A stretch of DNA of 49,159 nucleotides from an uncultured Schlesneria sp. (GCA_903899985.1 CAIULL010000153.1:1-49159), one strand, 5' to 3'. Positions 16,601-27,401 are shown, numbered from the stretch's first letter. Numbers and translations: made by a program. Notes: generated by a model from the letters alone, not told the origin.

Positions 16601-17893
16601 ATCGTCTTTACTTTCAGCCTGAGCGAGTCGAGATTTGACATCGGTTCCTCGAGCCGCTCGGATGCGGTCAATCTCGGCAGGAAGCTGGTCGGCAATCTGA
16701 CAAACGTACTGAGTGCTTGCTTTAACGTGAGTCTTGGTCTGACCGTCCTGCGGCTGATCGAGAACCTTCAATAACTTGAGGACGGCGTCAATACTTTTGG
16801 AATTTCCGTCAATCAGCAATTCATCGTGAGGCTCGTCAATCGAGATCATAAACTGAACCGGGTTCGTCTGGATCTTCTCGCTTGCTGTTGTTTCGACCTT
16901 GGATGGCTTGGTGACTACACGAAATGCAGGAAGGCCATTTCGACCCGAATCGACCAGTTCGGCGGACGCCTTCATCGTTCCGTAGATACGTTTCGAGAGA
17001 TCGACCGCTCTCAAATGGCGCGTACGGTAAACAGCGGCAGGAGCGGCGGCAGCTCCGACATTCTCAAGATCTTTCGGAGGTTTCGACTCAAATGGATGTG
17101 GTTTTCGCGATGGCGGTGCATCCGGTTCTTCAAAGAACTCTTCGTGAGACGTCTGTCGTACGGTGCGAGATGGTTTCAGCTTTCTTGGTGCCTGAATCGG
17201 TTCTTCAGCCGGTTCCGTATCGGCAGCCTGCGGACGTCCTTTATTTCCCGTGTACCGCAGTGATTTTTGTGCCACGATTTCCAGATTGGGATTAATGTTC
17301 CCGCGATCATCGCGGGAACCCGTCATCGATTCCGAACGGAATCCAGCCGGTTTGACGGACTCTTCCTGCTCCTCATTTGACTCCTTCGGTACCACTTTCT
17401 TGGGGAGGACGGCAGGAGCGTATTGAGGTCGTTGCGCCGTTGTTTCCAGCAAAATCAGGGTATTGGCTTTGACAATGAGCCGCAAGGACTGGGGTTCTAG
17501 CTCTTTGTTGATGATCCGAATCGCGTCCTTGATCGAATACTCGGTTCGATCAAGGCGTGAAAAACGACCGTGTGGGACTCGGTCGGCGATAAAGTCCAGG
17601 TCACCCGCTTCCGCAATGTCCTGAAATACTCTTGGCCATGAGGCGGAGTAATAGGTGAGCTTGAGTCTCGCTTCGGCTGTCTCCATGCCAGATGATTTCT
17701 CACCTGGTTTGGGCTTGGTCGCGGCGGAGACGTGTGGCACTTTCAGCGGCGAAGGCATAACTCCCGCCAACCAGCCGACCATAGCCAACCCTGACGCAAT
17801 CGCGAGGCCATTGCAGGTATGGCGAAACGGCGAACGACTGGCGAGTAATCGCAAATCCGCGCGACCGTTCGGTTCGGAATCGTGGGTCTTCAT
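13691..17893 (-). CDS. Giant GspD/PilQ-type secretin
   Basis: 1400 aa, about twice a usual GspD. Hydrophobic N-terminal segment at residues 29-48, then an STN/N0-like region (about 75-150), a Pro/basic linker, and a series of N1-like secretin_N repeats beginning near 288, 495, 575, 645, 765 and 865. The recurring core is visible in 'LLHLKNVDSESLAELL', 'VFSLKSAIASEVETLL' and 'VFTLEHADANQMVQQL'. The secretin pore domain runs about 945-1245 and ends with the family signature 'VPSNSTIVIGGMI' and 'VPLLGDLPLLGSLF'-like text. A Pro-rich, basic tail of 155 residues follows. It would form an outer-membrane ring for type II secretion or pilus export. No inner-membrane or ATPase partner genes occur in the window. 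Confidence 0.93.
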   Translation of the reverse strand: MKTHDSEPNGRADLRLLASRSPFRHTCNGLAIASGLAMVGWLAGVMPSPLKVPHVSAATKPKPGEKSSGMETAEARLKLTYYSASWPRVFQDIAEAGDLDFIADRVPHGRFSRLDRTEYSIKDAIRIINKELEPQSLRLIVKANTLILLETTAQRPQYAPAVLPKKVVPKESNEEQEESVKPAGFRSESMTGSRDDRGNINPNLEIVAQKSLRYTGNKGRPQAADTEPAEEPIQAPRKLKPSRTVRQTSHEEFFEEPDAPPSRKPHPFESKPPKDLENVGAAAAPAAVYRTRHLRAVDLSKRIYGTMKASAELVDSGRNGLPAFRVVTKPSKVETTASEKIQTNPVQFMISIDEPHDELLIDGNSKSIDAVLKLLKVLDQPQDGQTKTHVKASTQYVCQIADQLPAEIDRIRAARGTDVKSRLAQAESKDDPFPSAPSNGTDGAFGGALGNFKGEVNIQVIEDLNVMVIVGNEKDVAQVEQVIKQIEQLAVATAPRVELLHLKNVDSESLAELLTSVYEKLTKFPGKATQPRESVAIIPVTKPNSLLIVAPGADLENILSLAEELDQPVDPETEFQVFSLKSAIASEVETLLTEFYKDRKSLGAKILVIADSRSNSLIVRARARDLEEIQTLIRRLDREGSESISQVRIFALKNAVATELAAVINSAIQSVLSPPSSSGGGGGQGQQQGLGGGQVEEQFKSVKSQVLQFLSIDKGNNSRELQSGVLSDIRVTPEAHSNSLIVTASEKSMDLIEALITNLDRPTNTVSEIKVFTLEHADANQMVQQLNALFNGQTQGQGAGGNQQRPLLGIQLANADDASSSLVPLKFSVDTRTNSVIAVGSGDALRVVEAIMLRLDESDLRSRKNMVVRLNNTPATQIAQAVTTFFQQQRDLTQLDPNLTSNVEQLEREVIVIPDTISNSLLVSSTPRYYPDILAMIRKLDSVPKQVVIQALIVEVQLNNTDEFGIELGLQNPIFFNRSVLDPPVILTETTTAVTGLQTTTQHILAQTGSPGFNFNNAGLPLGNNLAISPGAVAGQGLSNFSLGRVNNQLGYGGLVLSAGSDAVNVLLRALAANRKLTILSRPQIRALDSQLAEVFVGQTIPTVTAFNTNATTGVLSPILTQRETGIGMQVTPRINDDGNIVIQMYAYRSQLSQETVTVTTDSRGVAVGQRITDLSNVRSTVLVPSNSTIVIGGMISSRDESFTRKAPLLGDLPLLGSLFRYDSRTSIRTELLIFLTPRIINGPEEEECLKDIEMGRIHFIESEAEEAHGPLRALPAADEMIEEENIPWVQPVLPPVPSMNGSPVIQKIPQELPEAVPTRTPSALPPTPSAIPPLPAGQAPSVPPPPPLPDPNVTRINASRMQATEMDDEDAGVSKASFVKPEAPKKRGLFQKRSVGRSN

Positions 17894-18325
17894 AAATATT
17901 CATCGCTTTGATGGACAATCCGTGCGCAAACACACTAAGCGATCTAATCGGCAAAGTTTAACAGGCGCTTGATGGTAAACTCTTGCTAGACACTCCAAAT
18001 TAAGGTTGGCTTAGGACGCAATGTTGATTTGAGTAAGATCATTGGACTCTGCGCAAACCCAAGCCTCAGAGTTCGGCAAAAATGGCCGGAAGAAATTGTT
18101 ATTCAATTACACTGTTCTCGATAAAGTGCGAGGCAGAGTACCGCGACGGACGGATGATTCAGTCTCGATCGCCGGCACAAACCTGAATCGCAGTTAAGGC
18201 CGTTTCTTCTTCCCGTCGCCTGCGAGGTGTGCAGACACATTAAATGTGCTGTTTCGTAATCCTTCGTAAGCAAGATCATCAACCTACTTGCGAGCCCAGC
18301 GCTTGGGTCGACGGCTTGGACGCTG
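17894..18325. other. Intergenic region upstream of the secretin
   Basis: About 430 bp between the secretin start and the stop of the hydrolase-like gene, both on the minus strand. It should hold the secretin promoter, but no confident -35/-10 pair or terminator was found. Confidence 0.4.
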
Positions 18326-20722
18326 CTACCGGTCGGCGCCTGGCGTAATGACGATCAGTGGCAGACGCGAGCGGTCTCCGCGAAGTCGAAGCTCTTCCAG
18401 GGCAGCGCCAACATCCGGCGCCACAAATTTGTTGAACTTGATTTGACTATTCACTTTGATGACCAGCCGCTTGTCAAAGTCGACGTATTCGGCAGGTAAT
18501 CGGACAGTGATATTTTCGGCGTTACCCTTAATAACCACCGTACTTCCCGGTGTGATTTTCGCCTCGATTTCCATAGGAAGGATTTGTTTTCCCGAACCTG
18601 AAGGGGCTGGCAGAATATAGTCGCGCGGAAGTGATCCAACCGTCAGCCAGAAAAATCGATTGTCAGCTTTACGCAGTGAACGGACATCGAACTCCTTTGG
18701 CAGCGGGCGGCGGACGTGTGTTTCCATCCAATCGAAAAGTTTGGAAAAATCATCGAACAGATTTTCGCCGTTTCGACCAAGATACTCAACGAGCAGGAAA
18801 TCGAACTTTGACCCGCGAATCAGCATATTGTCAAACACCATATTGCTGGAATTGTCGCGATTTTCTTTTGAATCATACCCCTTGCCAACCACATACCACG
18901 AGGTGTGGTTACCGTTCGCCCAGCAATAGTTACAATAGTGAATCGCATTACCGCCGATTGGAAGAATTCCTGCGAATTCGTCGGGATGTGCCAACGCAAT
19001 GTCGAAAGCGGCATCGGCCCCCATACCATGCCCGGTCAGGAAGACCCGGTCGCTGTCGACGGAGAATCGCTTTCTGGCATCGATAAGGCAATCGAGTACA
19101 TGTTTGTGTGCGGGGGCACCGTACGTGTGCTCGGCTTGATTACGATCTGCGTAATGAGGGGCGATGACGATATAGCCACGTTGATGGCCCAAATCAGGAT
19201 GATTTGCATCCCCTGCCCAAGCCGTCAGTGTCTGTTCAATTGTTTTGTTCCGCGATCGTAATGCAATCACGACAGGGTATGTATGACGCGGGGAATATTC
19301 AGCTGGAAGCACGACAGAATAGCTCACGTCATGTGACGCTTCGGTCTCGACTTGATGAATTGTACCCGGTTCAAGATCGGTCGCGTCGATGATCGGCGGA
19401 AGTTGCGGGATGAGGTTGAGTATGGTGCGAGGGCTGATGCTCTCGGTTGATTGCAGTTTTTTAACGGTCTCACTGTGAACGCCCGCGTCCTCACTGCGAA
19501 GATAATCAATCACCATTTGGCGAGCGTCCCATGCACGAAACGTTAGATCAAGGTCGGGGGTCGCATTGGCCGATCCCAGTACCCAACCGGAGTAGGCCAA
19601 TGCTAAGCGCTGTGCCGGTTCGTATTGCTTGTCCGCTTCCGCTTTAATGAATGCGTCCAGGCGAGGTAGAGTTTCGATATCGAGTTGCTCGTTAATTTCA
19701 GACCTCAGCGGCTGTAGCTTCATTTCACGAACATCGTCATTCAATTTGGCTTGCCACTCGCTGAGCAATAACTTGACCTGTTCGATCGTTTGACGTGCCT
19801 GGTCAAAACCTTGGACCGCTCGCTTAACATCTTGTTCAATTTGTCCAGTCAGAGTCTGAGTCATCAGCTTCTTGGCGTAGGTTTCGGCAAGTTGGTATTG
19901 GCCAGCTTGCTTGCGCCGCTTCAGTCGAAGCAGAACTTCACGACCGAAGAAATTCATCAGCTCTTCGCGTGACTTATCGACTAACTCCTTCCGATCGGGG
20001 AAATCACGACCGATTGCATCGAGTTCCGCGAAGGCTTGTCCGTACAGTTCCGCTTGGGAATAAAAGCGGACTAATGCAAATCGTGCGACGGCATCATCCG
20101 GCTTAATCTCCCGTTTGACCAACGCCTCAATCGTCTCAAGGGGAATCGATTTCAACGGCAAGCCAAACTTCCAGTCGCAGTTCGTACTTTCAATCAAGAC
20201 ATGGTCTGGGGCGACCTGAGTGATCGACTGAAAGACATCCATCGGCTTTTTCGCTGTGGCGATTGTAATCCGTCGACGTCCAAATTCGTCAAACGGTCCA
20301 ACATACGACATTGAACCGAACCCGCTGACGGTCATGTTTTGTCCACTCAGCTTTGGACGAGGCAGTCTGAATACCACCGGATTCGGAGCAATAAGATTTG
20401 CACTTGTCTCTCCATCCAGATTTTGTCGTTGTTGCAACGGGAAATAGATCCTCTGCCAGCCCGTGTCGATCCGTCCGATATTGTGCGGGACAGGATCAGC
20501 GTTCTTAAGCTGCTTGAGCTCACTTGTGCCAACGGCCCGACCCGCCAGAGAGTTCATTACAAGAAACTCCCCTCGCAGCGTGGTCCCGTTTTTTAGCCGA
20601 ATCTCTGCCTTGACCAGATTTTCTGCTGAGCATGGGATGGGGCCACAAAGGAATGGGACGACCAGTAGAATGAACCGATGGAACCAGATCACTGAATCCG
20701 TTCGACGCCACGATTTTCGCAT
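18326..20722 (-). CDS. Secreted alpha/beta-hydrolase-like protein with degenerate catalytic triad
   Basis: About 798 aa from the ATG at 20722, preferred because it begins a clean signal peptide ending at 'PCSAEN'; in-frame starts at 20767 and 20908 are also possible and none has a good ribosome-binding site. The N-terminal half is helical and may scaffold; the C-terminal half (from about residue 460) is a prolyl-oligopeptidase/dienelactone-hydrolase-like fold: 'YSVVLPAEYSPRHTYPVVIALR', 'GYIVIAPHYADR', 'RVFLTGHGMGADAAFDIAL'. The elbow that should read GxSxG is GHGMG, so the nucleophilic Ser is Gly. The C-terminal region where His is expected reads 'YLGRNGENLFDDF'. It is probably a non-hydrolytic binding or structural protein, or uses another chemistry. 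Confidence 0.8.
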   Translation of the reverse strand: MRKSWRRTDSVIWFHRFILLVVPFLCGPIPCSAENLVKAEIRLKNGTTLRGEFLVMNSLAGRAVGTSELKQLKNADPVPHNIGRIDTGWQRIYFPLQQRQNLDGETSANLIAPNPVVFRLPRPKLSGQNMTVSGFGSMSYVGPFDEFGRRRITIATAKKPMDVFQSITQVAPDHVLIESTNCDWKFGLPLKSIPLETIEALVKREIKPDDAVARFALVRFYSQAELYGQAFAELDAIGRDFPDRKELVDKSREELMNFFGREVLLRLKRRKQAGQYQLAETYAKKLMTQTLTGQIEQDVKRAVQGFDQARQTIEQVKLLLSEWQAKLNDDVREMKLQPLRSEINEQLDIETLPRLDAFIKAEADKQYEPAQRLALAYSGWVLGSANATPDLDLTFRAWDARQMVIDYLRSEDAGVHSETVKKLQSTESISPRTILNLIPQLPPIIDATDLEPGTIHQVETEASHDVSYSVVLPAEYSPRHTYPVVIALRSRNKTIEQTLTAWAGDANHPDLGHQRGYIVIAPHYADRNQAEHTYGAPAHKHVLDCLIDARKRFSVDSDRVFLTGHGMGADAAFDIALAHPDEFAGILPIGGNAIHYCNYCWANGNHTSWYVVGKGYDSKENRDNSSNMVFDNMLIRGSKFDFLLVEYLGRNGENLFDDFSKLFDWMETHVRRPLPKEFDVRSLRKADNRFFWLTVGSLPRDYILPAPSGSGKQILPMEIEAKITPGSTVVIKGNAENITVRLPAEYVDFDKRLVIKVNSQIKFNKFVAPDVGAALEELRLRGDRSRLPLIVITPGADR

Positions 20723-21037
20723 GTGAAACGCAGGTCGAACGGATTGGAGGAACGCGTGGAATCGCATGCTGGCACCCAATGCAATCTGGCAAATAACGGC
20801 ATCTACTGCCGATTTGTCGTCGTTGTTGATGGCACGATCGATCGAAAAAATGCATGACTCAGCAATCGACGGAGTGGCGCTGCTGAGTTCTCCGATCCAA
20901 TTTGTCATTTCTTTTTCTACTCGTCACTCTCTCTATCGGCTGAATGCTCTGGTTCGAACGCTTGGCGCTGCACTTGTCACGGCCTATCGTCTTGAATTCT
21001 CTTCCCAAAGCCGTTTTCCTTTTCAGATGGGTGTCTC

Positions 21038-22192
21038 ATGAATCGTCTTTGTACAAAGTGGCTCATCGCGTTGACAACAGTTTTCGGATTCAATGATTTG
21101 ATCAAGGCTGACGAGCCCGGAAAACTCCGAGTTTATTTCGGAACCTATACAAGTGAAACAACCAAAGGGATCTACTCCAGCACCCTGGATCTCGCAACCG
21201 GCAAACTTTCACAACCGGAACTCGCTGTTGAAGTAAAAAGTCCTTCGTTCATCGCCATACATCCAAATCGTCAGTTTTTGTACGCAGTGAGTGAGATCTC
21301 GGACTTTCAAGGGAAGCCCGCTGGTGGCGTCAGTTCGTTCGCCATCGATGCCGCATCGGGGCGGCTTAAGCTTCTGAATCAACAGTCCTCGGTCGGGGCT
21401 GGTCCTTGTCATCTTGTTGTTGATACTGCAGGTAAAAATGTTCTCGTGGCAAATTACGGTGGCGGCAGCGTGGCTGTCTTACCGATTGCGACGAATGGAA
21501 ATCTCTCCATCGCTTCTTCATCAATTCAGCATCATGGGTCCAGTGTCGACAAACAGCGACAGGAAGGCCCGCATGCCCATTCGATCAATCTCGATCCCAC
21601 TAACAAGTTTGCCTTTGCTGCAGATCTCGGTTTGGACAAAGTTCTGATCTACCGCTTCGATGGTGCGAAAGGGTTGTTGACGGCAAACGATCCTCCAGCA
21701 GGATTGGTTGCTCCGGGGAGCGGTCCACGACATCTCGCCTTTCATCCCTCCGGGAAATATGTTTTTGTGAATAACGAAATGACTTCGACCGTGACGTCGT
21801 TTGCTTACGATCCGGTCAGTGGCTCGTTGACCGAGATTCACACGCTCTCGACTCTGCCTCAACCGACACCGGGCAATTCGACCGCCGAGACGGTCGTTCA
21901 TCCTTCTGGTAAGTTCGTCTACGTTTCGAATCGAGGCCACGACAGCCTGGCAATGTTTCAATGTGATCCTGCAACAGGTCGACTGACCGCTATCGGTCAT
22001 CAATCGACGGGAGGCAAAACGCCCCGCAATTTCAATGTCGACCCATCCGGGCGTTACGCGTTGGCGGCAAACCAAAGTACCAACAATGTCGTTGTTCTGC
22101 GCGTCGATGCGAGCAGCGGTAAGTTGACACCCACGGGGGATTCGATCGAAGTTGGTAGTCCTGTTTGCGTCCGGTTCTTGTCAATCCCCTGA
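21038..22192 (+). CDS. Secreted lactonase-family seven-bladed propeller (6-phosphogluconolactonase-like)
   Basis: 384 aa with an N-terminal signal peptide ending near 'IKADEP'. The repeated blades of the YbhE/Pgl lactonase family are obvious: 'FIAIHPNRQFLYAVSE', 'HAHSINLDPTNKFAFAADLG', 'GPRHLAFHPSGKYVFVNNE' and 'NFNVDPSGRYALAANQ'. Cytoplasmic members hydrolyse 6-phosphogluconolactone; an exported one more likely acts on extracellular sugar lactones or is a binding protein. The 3' end overlaps the convergent M48 protease gene by 12 bp. Confidence 0.9.
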   Translation: MNRLCTKWLIALTTVFGFNDLIKADEPGKLRVYFGTYTSETTKGIYSSTLDLATGKLSQPELAVEVKSPSFIAIHPNRQFLYAVSEISDFQGKPAGGVSSFAIDAASGRLKLLNQQSSVGAGPCHLVVDTAGKNVLVANYGGGSVAVLPIATNGNLSIASSSIQHHGSSVDKQRQEGPHAHSINLDPTNKFAFAADLGLDKVLIYRFDGAKGLLTANDPPAGLVAPGSGPRHLAFHPSGKYVFVNNEMTSTVTSFAYDPVSGSLTEIHTLSTLPQPTPGNSTAETVVHPSGKFVYVSNRGHDSLAMFQCDPATGRLTAIGHQSTGGKTPRNFNVDPSGRYALAANQSTNNVVVLRVDASSGKLTPTGDSIEVGSPVCVRFLSIP

Positions 22193-24397
22193 TTCAACAT
22201 ACTCTTCTGTTTGTTCTTGCAGCGGTGGCATTCCCACCGCTTCTTCGACCTTTTCAGCAGCTCGAGCAAGTCGTGCGAACAGGCGAGCCTGAACGCTGAT
22301 CAATCTTGACTGCATCAACTCGGTAACTTGAACCAATCCACCCAGGTCACGTTCATCGGGGATTTGAGGCAGTGCGTAGGCCTGCAGTGTCATTTCGGCT
22401 TGAGCGTGATCAAATGGATAAAGATGGTTTCCCATTTCCTGTTGGATTGAGATTAATCGCGAGCGAAGGGACTCCATTTGACTGAGGATCAGCTTCAGAA
22501 CTCGATCACCCGGTTTTCTACCGCGACTTCGTTCCCAAAGGATCATCAGACGATGGAAGACCAGTCGCATGGATGGAAGTTCGCCGATCAATCGACTGAC
22601 GTATTGTGCTTCGGGTAACAGGTCCTTGATCTCGTACCACAAATCGTCACCACGGTGAATTCGGTCCGTTACTTCGTGAATGTGAACCAGTTGCAAGGCA
22701 TATGACAGCCGGTTTCCAGCTTCCATTTCAAACGGAAGCATCTTACCCGCGAGATTCGCAATTCCCTCACGAGCACGCGAAAGTTTCTCGGTCGCCGCAT
22801 CGGCATTCGAGTCCGGCAGGTGAAAGTCGTTTGGATCAAAATCTAAACGAGCTTGAATCAATGTCTGTGCGGCGATGGTTGCGACAAGGGTCTCTTCTGC
22901 CGTTCGATACCGAGGAATCAATCGTTGATAGTTCGGCAATTCCTCCATCATCCTCGCACGACACGCCTTAAGCTCGCGCACGACTTCCGCTGGATTGTCA
23001 GGTGTTTCTGTCGATTGAGGCGCGATTGGTAACGGACGCAACAAGGGGATCTCGGTTTGAAAGTAACGCTTTAACGCCTTCGCTGCTTGGATTTCCTCCC
23101 CCTGGCGTTCAAGCAGCTTTTCGACGGGATGCAACATCTTCGCCGAAACCTTCTGATTCAACGCGTCACGGTAGTACTGTTCCGTAATCGCTTTTGAGAT
23201 TTCTTGAAAACGGCTGAACAAAACCGACGCCGGCAAATCATCAACGAGTGGTCCCGATTGAAAGATCCCCGGTGAACCATCTTCGATCGCCGATTGTATT
23301 CGATCACGATCTGAAGGGTGTGAATCAAACAGTCCGGTCACTTCTTCCGTCATCATTCGGCGTAGTTCTGTCTTCACTTTTGGAGTGATGAAACTCACAT
23401 TCGCCAGGGACAGGGCAATCATGTCGTCCGGCAATCGACCTTCTCCGTAAAAAGCCGCAATGTCACGGAACGAGATCTGATGAGCGATTGCTAGTTCACG
23501 CAAACGACGCATGGTGGAAGCCAATGAACGAAAGCCGACGACGCGGGTCTGACAACGATCGGCGTTGTATTCCATTTCCCTGGACATCAAGCAGCTGATC
23601 GTTGTCCCGGCAAGTGCAAAGCCGAGGATGATCCATCTCACTAACCAGACGACGGCACGGCCGACATAGCCAATGCCAGCTAATGGATTGCGAACGGCAC
23701 ATTGCCTTAGCAGCCATTCGTCAATTGAATCACGTTCGTAAGCGGCTTGCAGGAACCAGTGATTTGTGCGGCGAACCGTATTCTCCAGCCACATGCCGGC
23801 ACGTTGCGTGAAGTGCCCGAGTTCATGTGCCAGGACACCAGTGAATTGCTGTAAAGTCAGTCCCGCGACAAGCGGTAAGCCAAGATGCAATGAGATTCGG
23901 CGATCGCCAAACGCACTGAGCCAGCCGTGGCGGAGTTCGGCGGCGGCGTTGAGGTCGCAGGTAATGTGGATCGCTGTGGGGCGGGGTGCTCCCAACAGGT
24001 CGCATAGCCGTTCGATATACGCGACCAGGAATGGTTCTGCATCTCGCCGGAGAATGCGAGGCCGTTTGACTGCTCCGGCTTTCGCCAGCAATGGTTTCAG
24101 CATACCCAACACAAGCATTGATCCCAAAAAGGTCGATATCCCGATCGCCAGCCACGGAGCCATTGGACCCCATCCGGCGAACATCCATTCAGCATGTCTT
24201 ACTAAGGCAATGACGCTCCCAGAGACCAGTGCAATCAGGGTCAAATAGAGCAATGGCAACAGCAGCACGGTGCAGGCCGTGACCATCAGACCCATCACGT
24301 ATTGACGCGACACCTTGGGCAGTTCGATCTCGCCGGAAATGGCGCTCAGGATCTGTCGCTTCTGGTCTGCGGAAAGTGGTATCACGTTAGGATTCAT
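22181..24397 (-). CDS. M48-family membrane metalloprotease
   Basis: 738 aa, larger than HtpX or Ste24 because of a long C-terminal helical extension. Two membrane segments near residues 33-65 and 78-103 precede the protease domain. The zinc site is H191-E-L-G-H195 in 'VLAHELGHFTQ', with the third ligand probably E276 in 'SREMEYNAD'; a third membrane segment lies at about 248-270. Residues from about 380 onward are mainly helical and unrelated to the protease core. It probably degrades or matures membrane proteins. The small zinc-ribbon membrane protein gene lies 37 nt upstream on the same strand, so the pair may be co-expressed. Confidence 0.9.
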   Translation of the reverse strand: MNPNVIPLSADQKRQILSAISGEIELPKVSRQYVMGLMVTACTVLLLPLLYLTLIALVSGSVIALVRHAEWMFAGWGPMAPWLAIGISTFLGSMLVLGMLKPLLAKAGAVKRPRILRRDAEPFLVAYIERLCDLLGAPRPTAIHITCDLNAAAELRHGWLSAFGDRRISLHLGLPLVAGLTLQQFTGVLAHELGHFTQRAGMWLENTVRRTNHWFLQAAYERDSIDEWLLRQCAVRNPLAGIGYVGRAVVWLVRWIILGFALAGTTISCLMSREMEYNADRCQTRVVGFRSLASTMRRLRELAIAHQISFRDIAAFYGEGRLPDDMIALSLANVSFITPKVKTELRRMMTEEVTGLFDSHPSDRDRIQSAIEDGSPGIFQSGPLVDDLPASVLFSRFQEISKAITEQYYRDALNQKVSAKMLHPVEKLLERQGEEIQAAKALKRYFQTEIPLLRPLPIAPQSTETPDNPAEVVRELKACRARMMEELPNYQRLIPRYRTAEETLVATIAAQTLIQARLDFDPNDFHLPDSNADAATEKLSRAREGIANLAGKMLPFEMEAGNRLSYALQLVHIHEVTDRIHRGDDLWYEIKDLLPEAQYVSRLIGELPSMRLVFHRLMILWERSRGRKPGDRVLKLILSQMESLRSRLISIQQEMGNHLYPFDHAQAEMTLQAYALPQIPDERDLGGLVQVTELMQSRLISVQARLFARLARAAEKVEEAVGMPPLQEQTEEYVESGD

Positions 24398-24434
24398 GCG
24401 AGAGTTACCGCTTGAAATGCGGCGAATTGAGCGT

Positions 24435-24725
24435 TCAATGAACTCGAATCAGTATTGTAAAAGCCCATATTGCCCCAATGAAGGCACACGTGACAAGACA
24501 CGACACCAGTCCCATCACGATCCATGGCCACGGTCCTGCTTCTTGGTCTGGCTCACGACGTCGCAATCGTCCGTTTTCTTCTATGAAGGTATCTGATGTG
24601 ATGAAGTTCTCTCGCTGAACCTTGATTTGAACTCCACATTCCTTGCAACGAACCACATTGCCGCACATCACATCTTTAACGCGATGCTGGTTTCCGCAAA
24701 TATCACATTCAGCCAAAATCGCCAT
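24435..24725 (-). CDS. Small zinc-ribbon protein with one C-terminal membrane helix
   Basis: 96 aa from the ATG at 24725; an in-frame GTG five codons upstream is less likely. Two CxxC knuckles ('CDICG' and 'CKECG') separated by about 18 residues form a zinc ribbon like the MJ0042-type domains common in planctomycetes. A basic linker ('RLRRREPDQEAG') leads to a hydrophobic helix, 'WIVMGLVSCLVTCAFIGAIW'. It is probably an inner-membrane protein with a cytoplasmic ribbon. It lies just upstream of the M48 protease gene; a functional link is possible but unproven. Confidence 0.75.
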   Translation of the reverse strand: MAILAECDICGNQHRVKDVMCGNVVRCKECGVQIKVQRENFITSDTFIEENGRLRRREPDQEAGPWPWIVMGLVSCLVTCAFIGAIWAFTILIRVH

Positions 24726-24845
24726 CCGGCGAGTTTCCACAAGAGGTGTTTTACAATTTCAATTCTTTGGCAGCAGAGTCCGGTTAATTTCGCACGAGTT
24801 GTCCGAGATCATTCGTGAAAGTTCCCCGCTCCCGTCCAAATCCAA

Positions 24846-25787
<942 letters not shown>

Positions 25788-25864
25788 GTTCGAAGTTCCA
25801 AAATATGTGGAAATGTTTAAGGGGTCTGGAAATCTCTTTCTGAATCGAATCTCTGAAAACGGGT

Positions 25865-27343
25865 CTACTTCGGAATGCGATTGAGAGTATAAAACGCTTC
25901 CTTGTGAAGCAGGGGTAGTCCACTGGCTGATCGTACTCCAGCGGAAACCAGTTCGTGGATGTTTCCGGCTTTCAAACTGTCGACCACCAGGCGAACGGAC
26001 ATCTGGTCCGGCGAAACGGTCGCACTCACGATCTTCGGGTGCGTCTGATCGACTTCAGGGCTGCCGTATTGGGATTGATAAATATAGGTGTAGGTTTCGA
26101 GTTTATAGCTGCTAACGTCACCAGCTGTTTTTGCATCGACGGGCTGTGTGAACTTCAATTCAAATCCATCCGGCTTGGCTCGCATTTCCTGGATTTCGAA
26201 CGGGACCTTCCCCGTCCAGACGATTCGGTCCAGCGATCCGGGTTTAGGACCACGCGACCCCCAGCCGCGATTCGTTCCGCCGACAAACATCGTCCCATTC
26301 TCTGTCATCAGCATGCCAAGACTGCCGGAAGTAAAACCTTCGCGAAAACGGAAACAGGCCCCTTGATAGTAACCATCGACCTTTTCCAGAAAACACCGCA
26401 TCACAGTGCTGTCGCTCTGGTCCCCGACAAACATCTGATTCTCGAATGGGCCGAACTTCCCTGCAGTGGTATCACAGACAATACCGCTCGCCGATTTCCC
26501 CATTTTCCCGTAGGGGAACAGGATTGCTGACGGTTCGTATTCCGGAATCTTTGCCGCTTCCGTCATGAAACGGCTGCCGCTCTCTGGCTCTTGTGGTCGC
26601 GGTCCCATTGAGGCTTTGACGGCGGGAAGATCGTACCAGCGGTTGCCCCCCGGATGACCGACGAACTTCCCAGGAGAAAGATGCTTCAAGCCGCACGTCC
26701 CATTCCATGGACCTTGATTGTCGGTGTAGAACATCTCCCCCTCGGCGTTCATACCGATTCCACCCGGAGAACGGATTCCGCTGCATGTCGGAATCGATTT
26801 TCCATCAGGGGTGATCCGCAGGCACCAGCCCCGATACTTGACGTCGCTGCCAAATGAACCCGTCAGGCAAAGCACGACCCAGATATTTCCGTCCCGATCG
26901 AATCGTGAGCCGAATGCGTACTCGTGGTAATCACCGGAAATCTGCCAGTCATCGTTGACCGTTTCAAACACATCTGCCTTACCGTCTCCATCGGTGTCTT
27001 TCAGACGGGTCAACTCACCACGCTGAGTCGCATAGATCCAGCCCTCACGGTACGACAGCCCCAAAACTTCATGAAGCCCGTGCGCGAATCGACTGAATGT
27101 CGCATCAGTCGGTGACTCGGCAAACGGCTTGTCCACCAGCCAGATCTCGCCACGACGAGTCGATACCGCCAGCTTGCCGTTTGGCAGTAACTCGACACCT
27201 CCCGCTTCAAGCATGACCTCTTTGGGGATGTCGAACGAGGCCATCTTATAGAAGTCGTTTTCGACCGGGTTCTGATCATCGGCCCATACTGCCGTTGAAA
27301 CGATCGAGATCAAGCAGGCAAATGCCCAGCAGCGATGAAACAT
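25865..27343 (-). CDS. Secreted PVC-type beta-propeller (glucose/sorbosone dehydrogenase-like)
   Basis: 492 aa with a signal peptide ending around 'AVWADDQ'. The propeller region carries '[24 protein letters not shown]', '[16 protein letters not shown]' (an Asp-rich calcium-like loop) and '[27 protein letters not shown]', all typical of planctomycete propeller proteins related to sorbosone dehydrogenases. About 110 C-terminal residues form an Ig-like domain ('[18 protein letters not shown]' onward). No cytochrome CxxCH is present. GGAAAG upstream may be the ribosome-binding site. It is the middle gene of a same-strand trio with the TIM-barrel isomerase and the PSCyt1/DUF1553 protein. Confidence 0.87.
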   Translation of the reverse strand: MFHRCWAFACLISIVSTAVWADDQNPVENDFYKMASFDIPKEVMLEAGGVELLPNGKLAVSTRRGEIWLVDKPFAESPTDATFSRFAHGLHEVLGLSYREGWIYATQRGELTRLKDTDGDGKADVFETVNDDWQISGDYHEYAFGSRFDRDGNIWVVLCLTGSFGSDVKYRGWCLRITPDGKSIPTCSGIRSPGGIGMNAEGEMFYTDNQGPWNGTCGLKHLSPGKFVGHPGGNRWYDLPAVKASMGPRPQEPESGSRFMTEAAKIPEYEPSAILFPYGKMGKSASGIVCDTTAGKFGPFENQMFVGDQSDSTVMRCFLEKVDGYYQGACFRFREGFTSGSLGMLMTENGTMFVGGTNRGWGSRGPKPGSLDRIVWTGKVPFEIQEMRAKPDGFELKFTQPVDAKTAGDVSSYKLETYTYIYQSQYGSPEVDQTHPKIVSATVSPDQMSVRLVVDSLKAGNIHELVSAGVRSASGLPLLHKEAFYTLNRIPK

Positions 27344-27401
27344 GAATATCTTTCCGTTAAGCCGGTTGTCAGTAACATTGAGTTTTTAGGTTGAACTGGC
27401 C

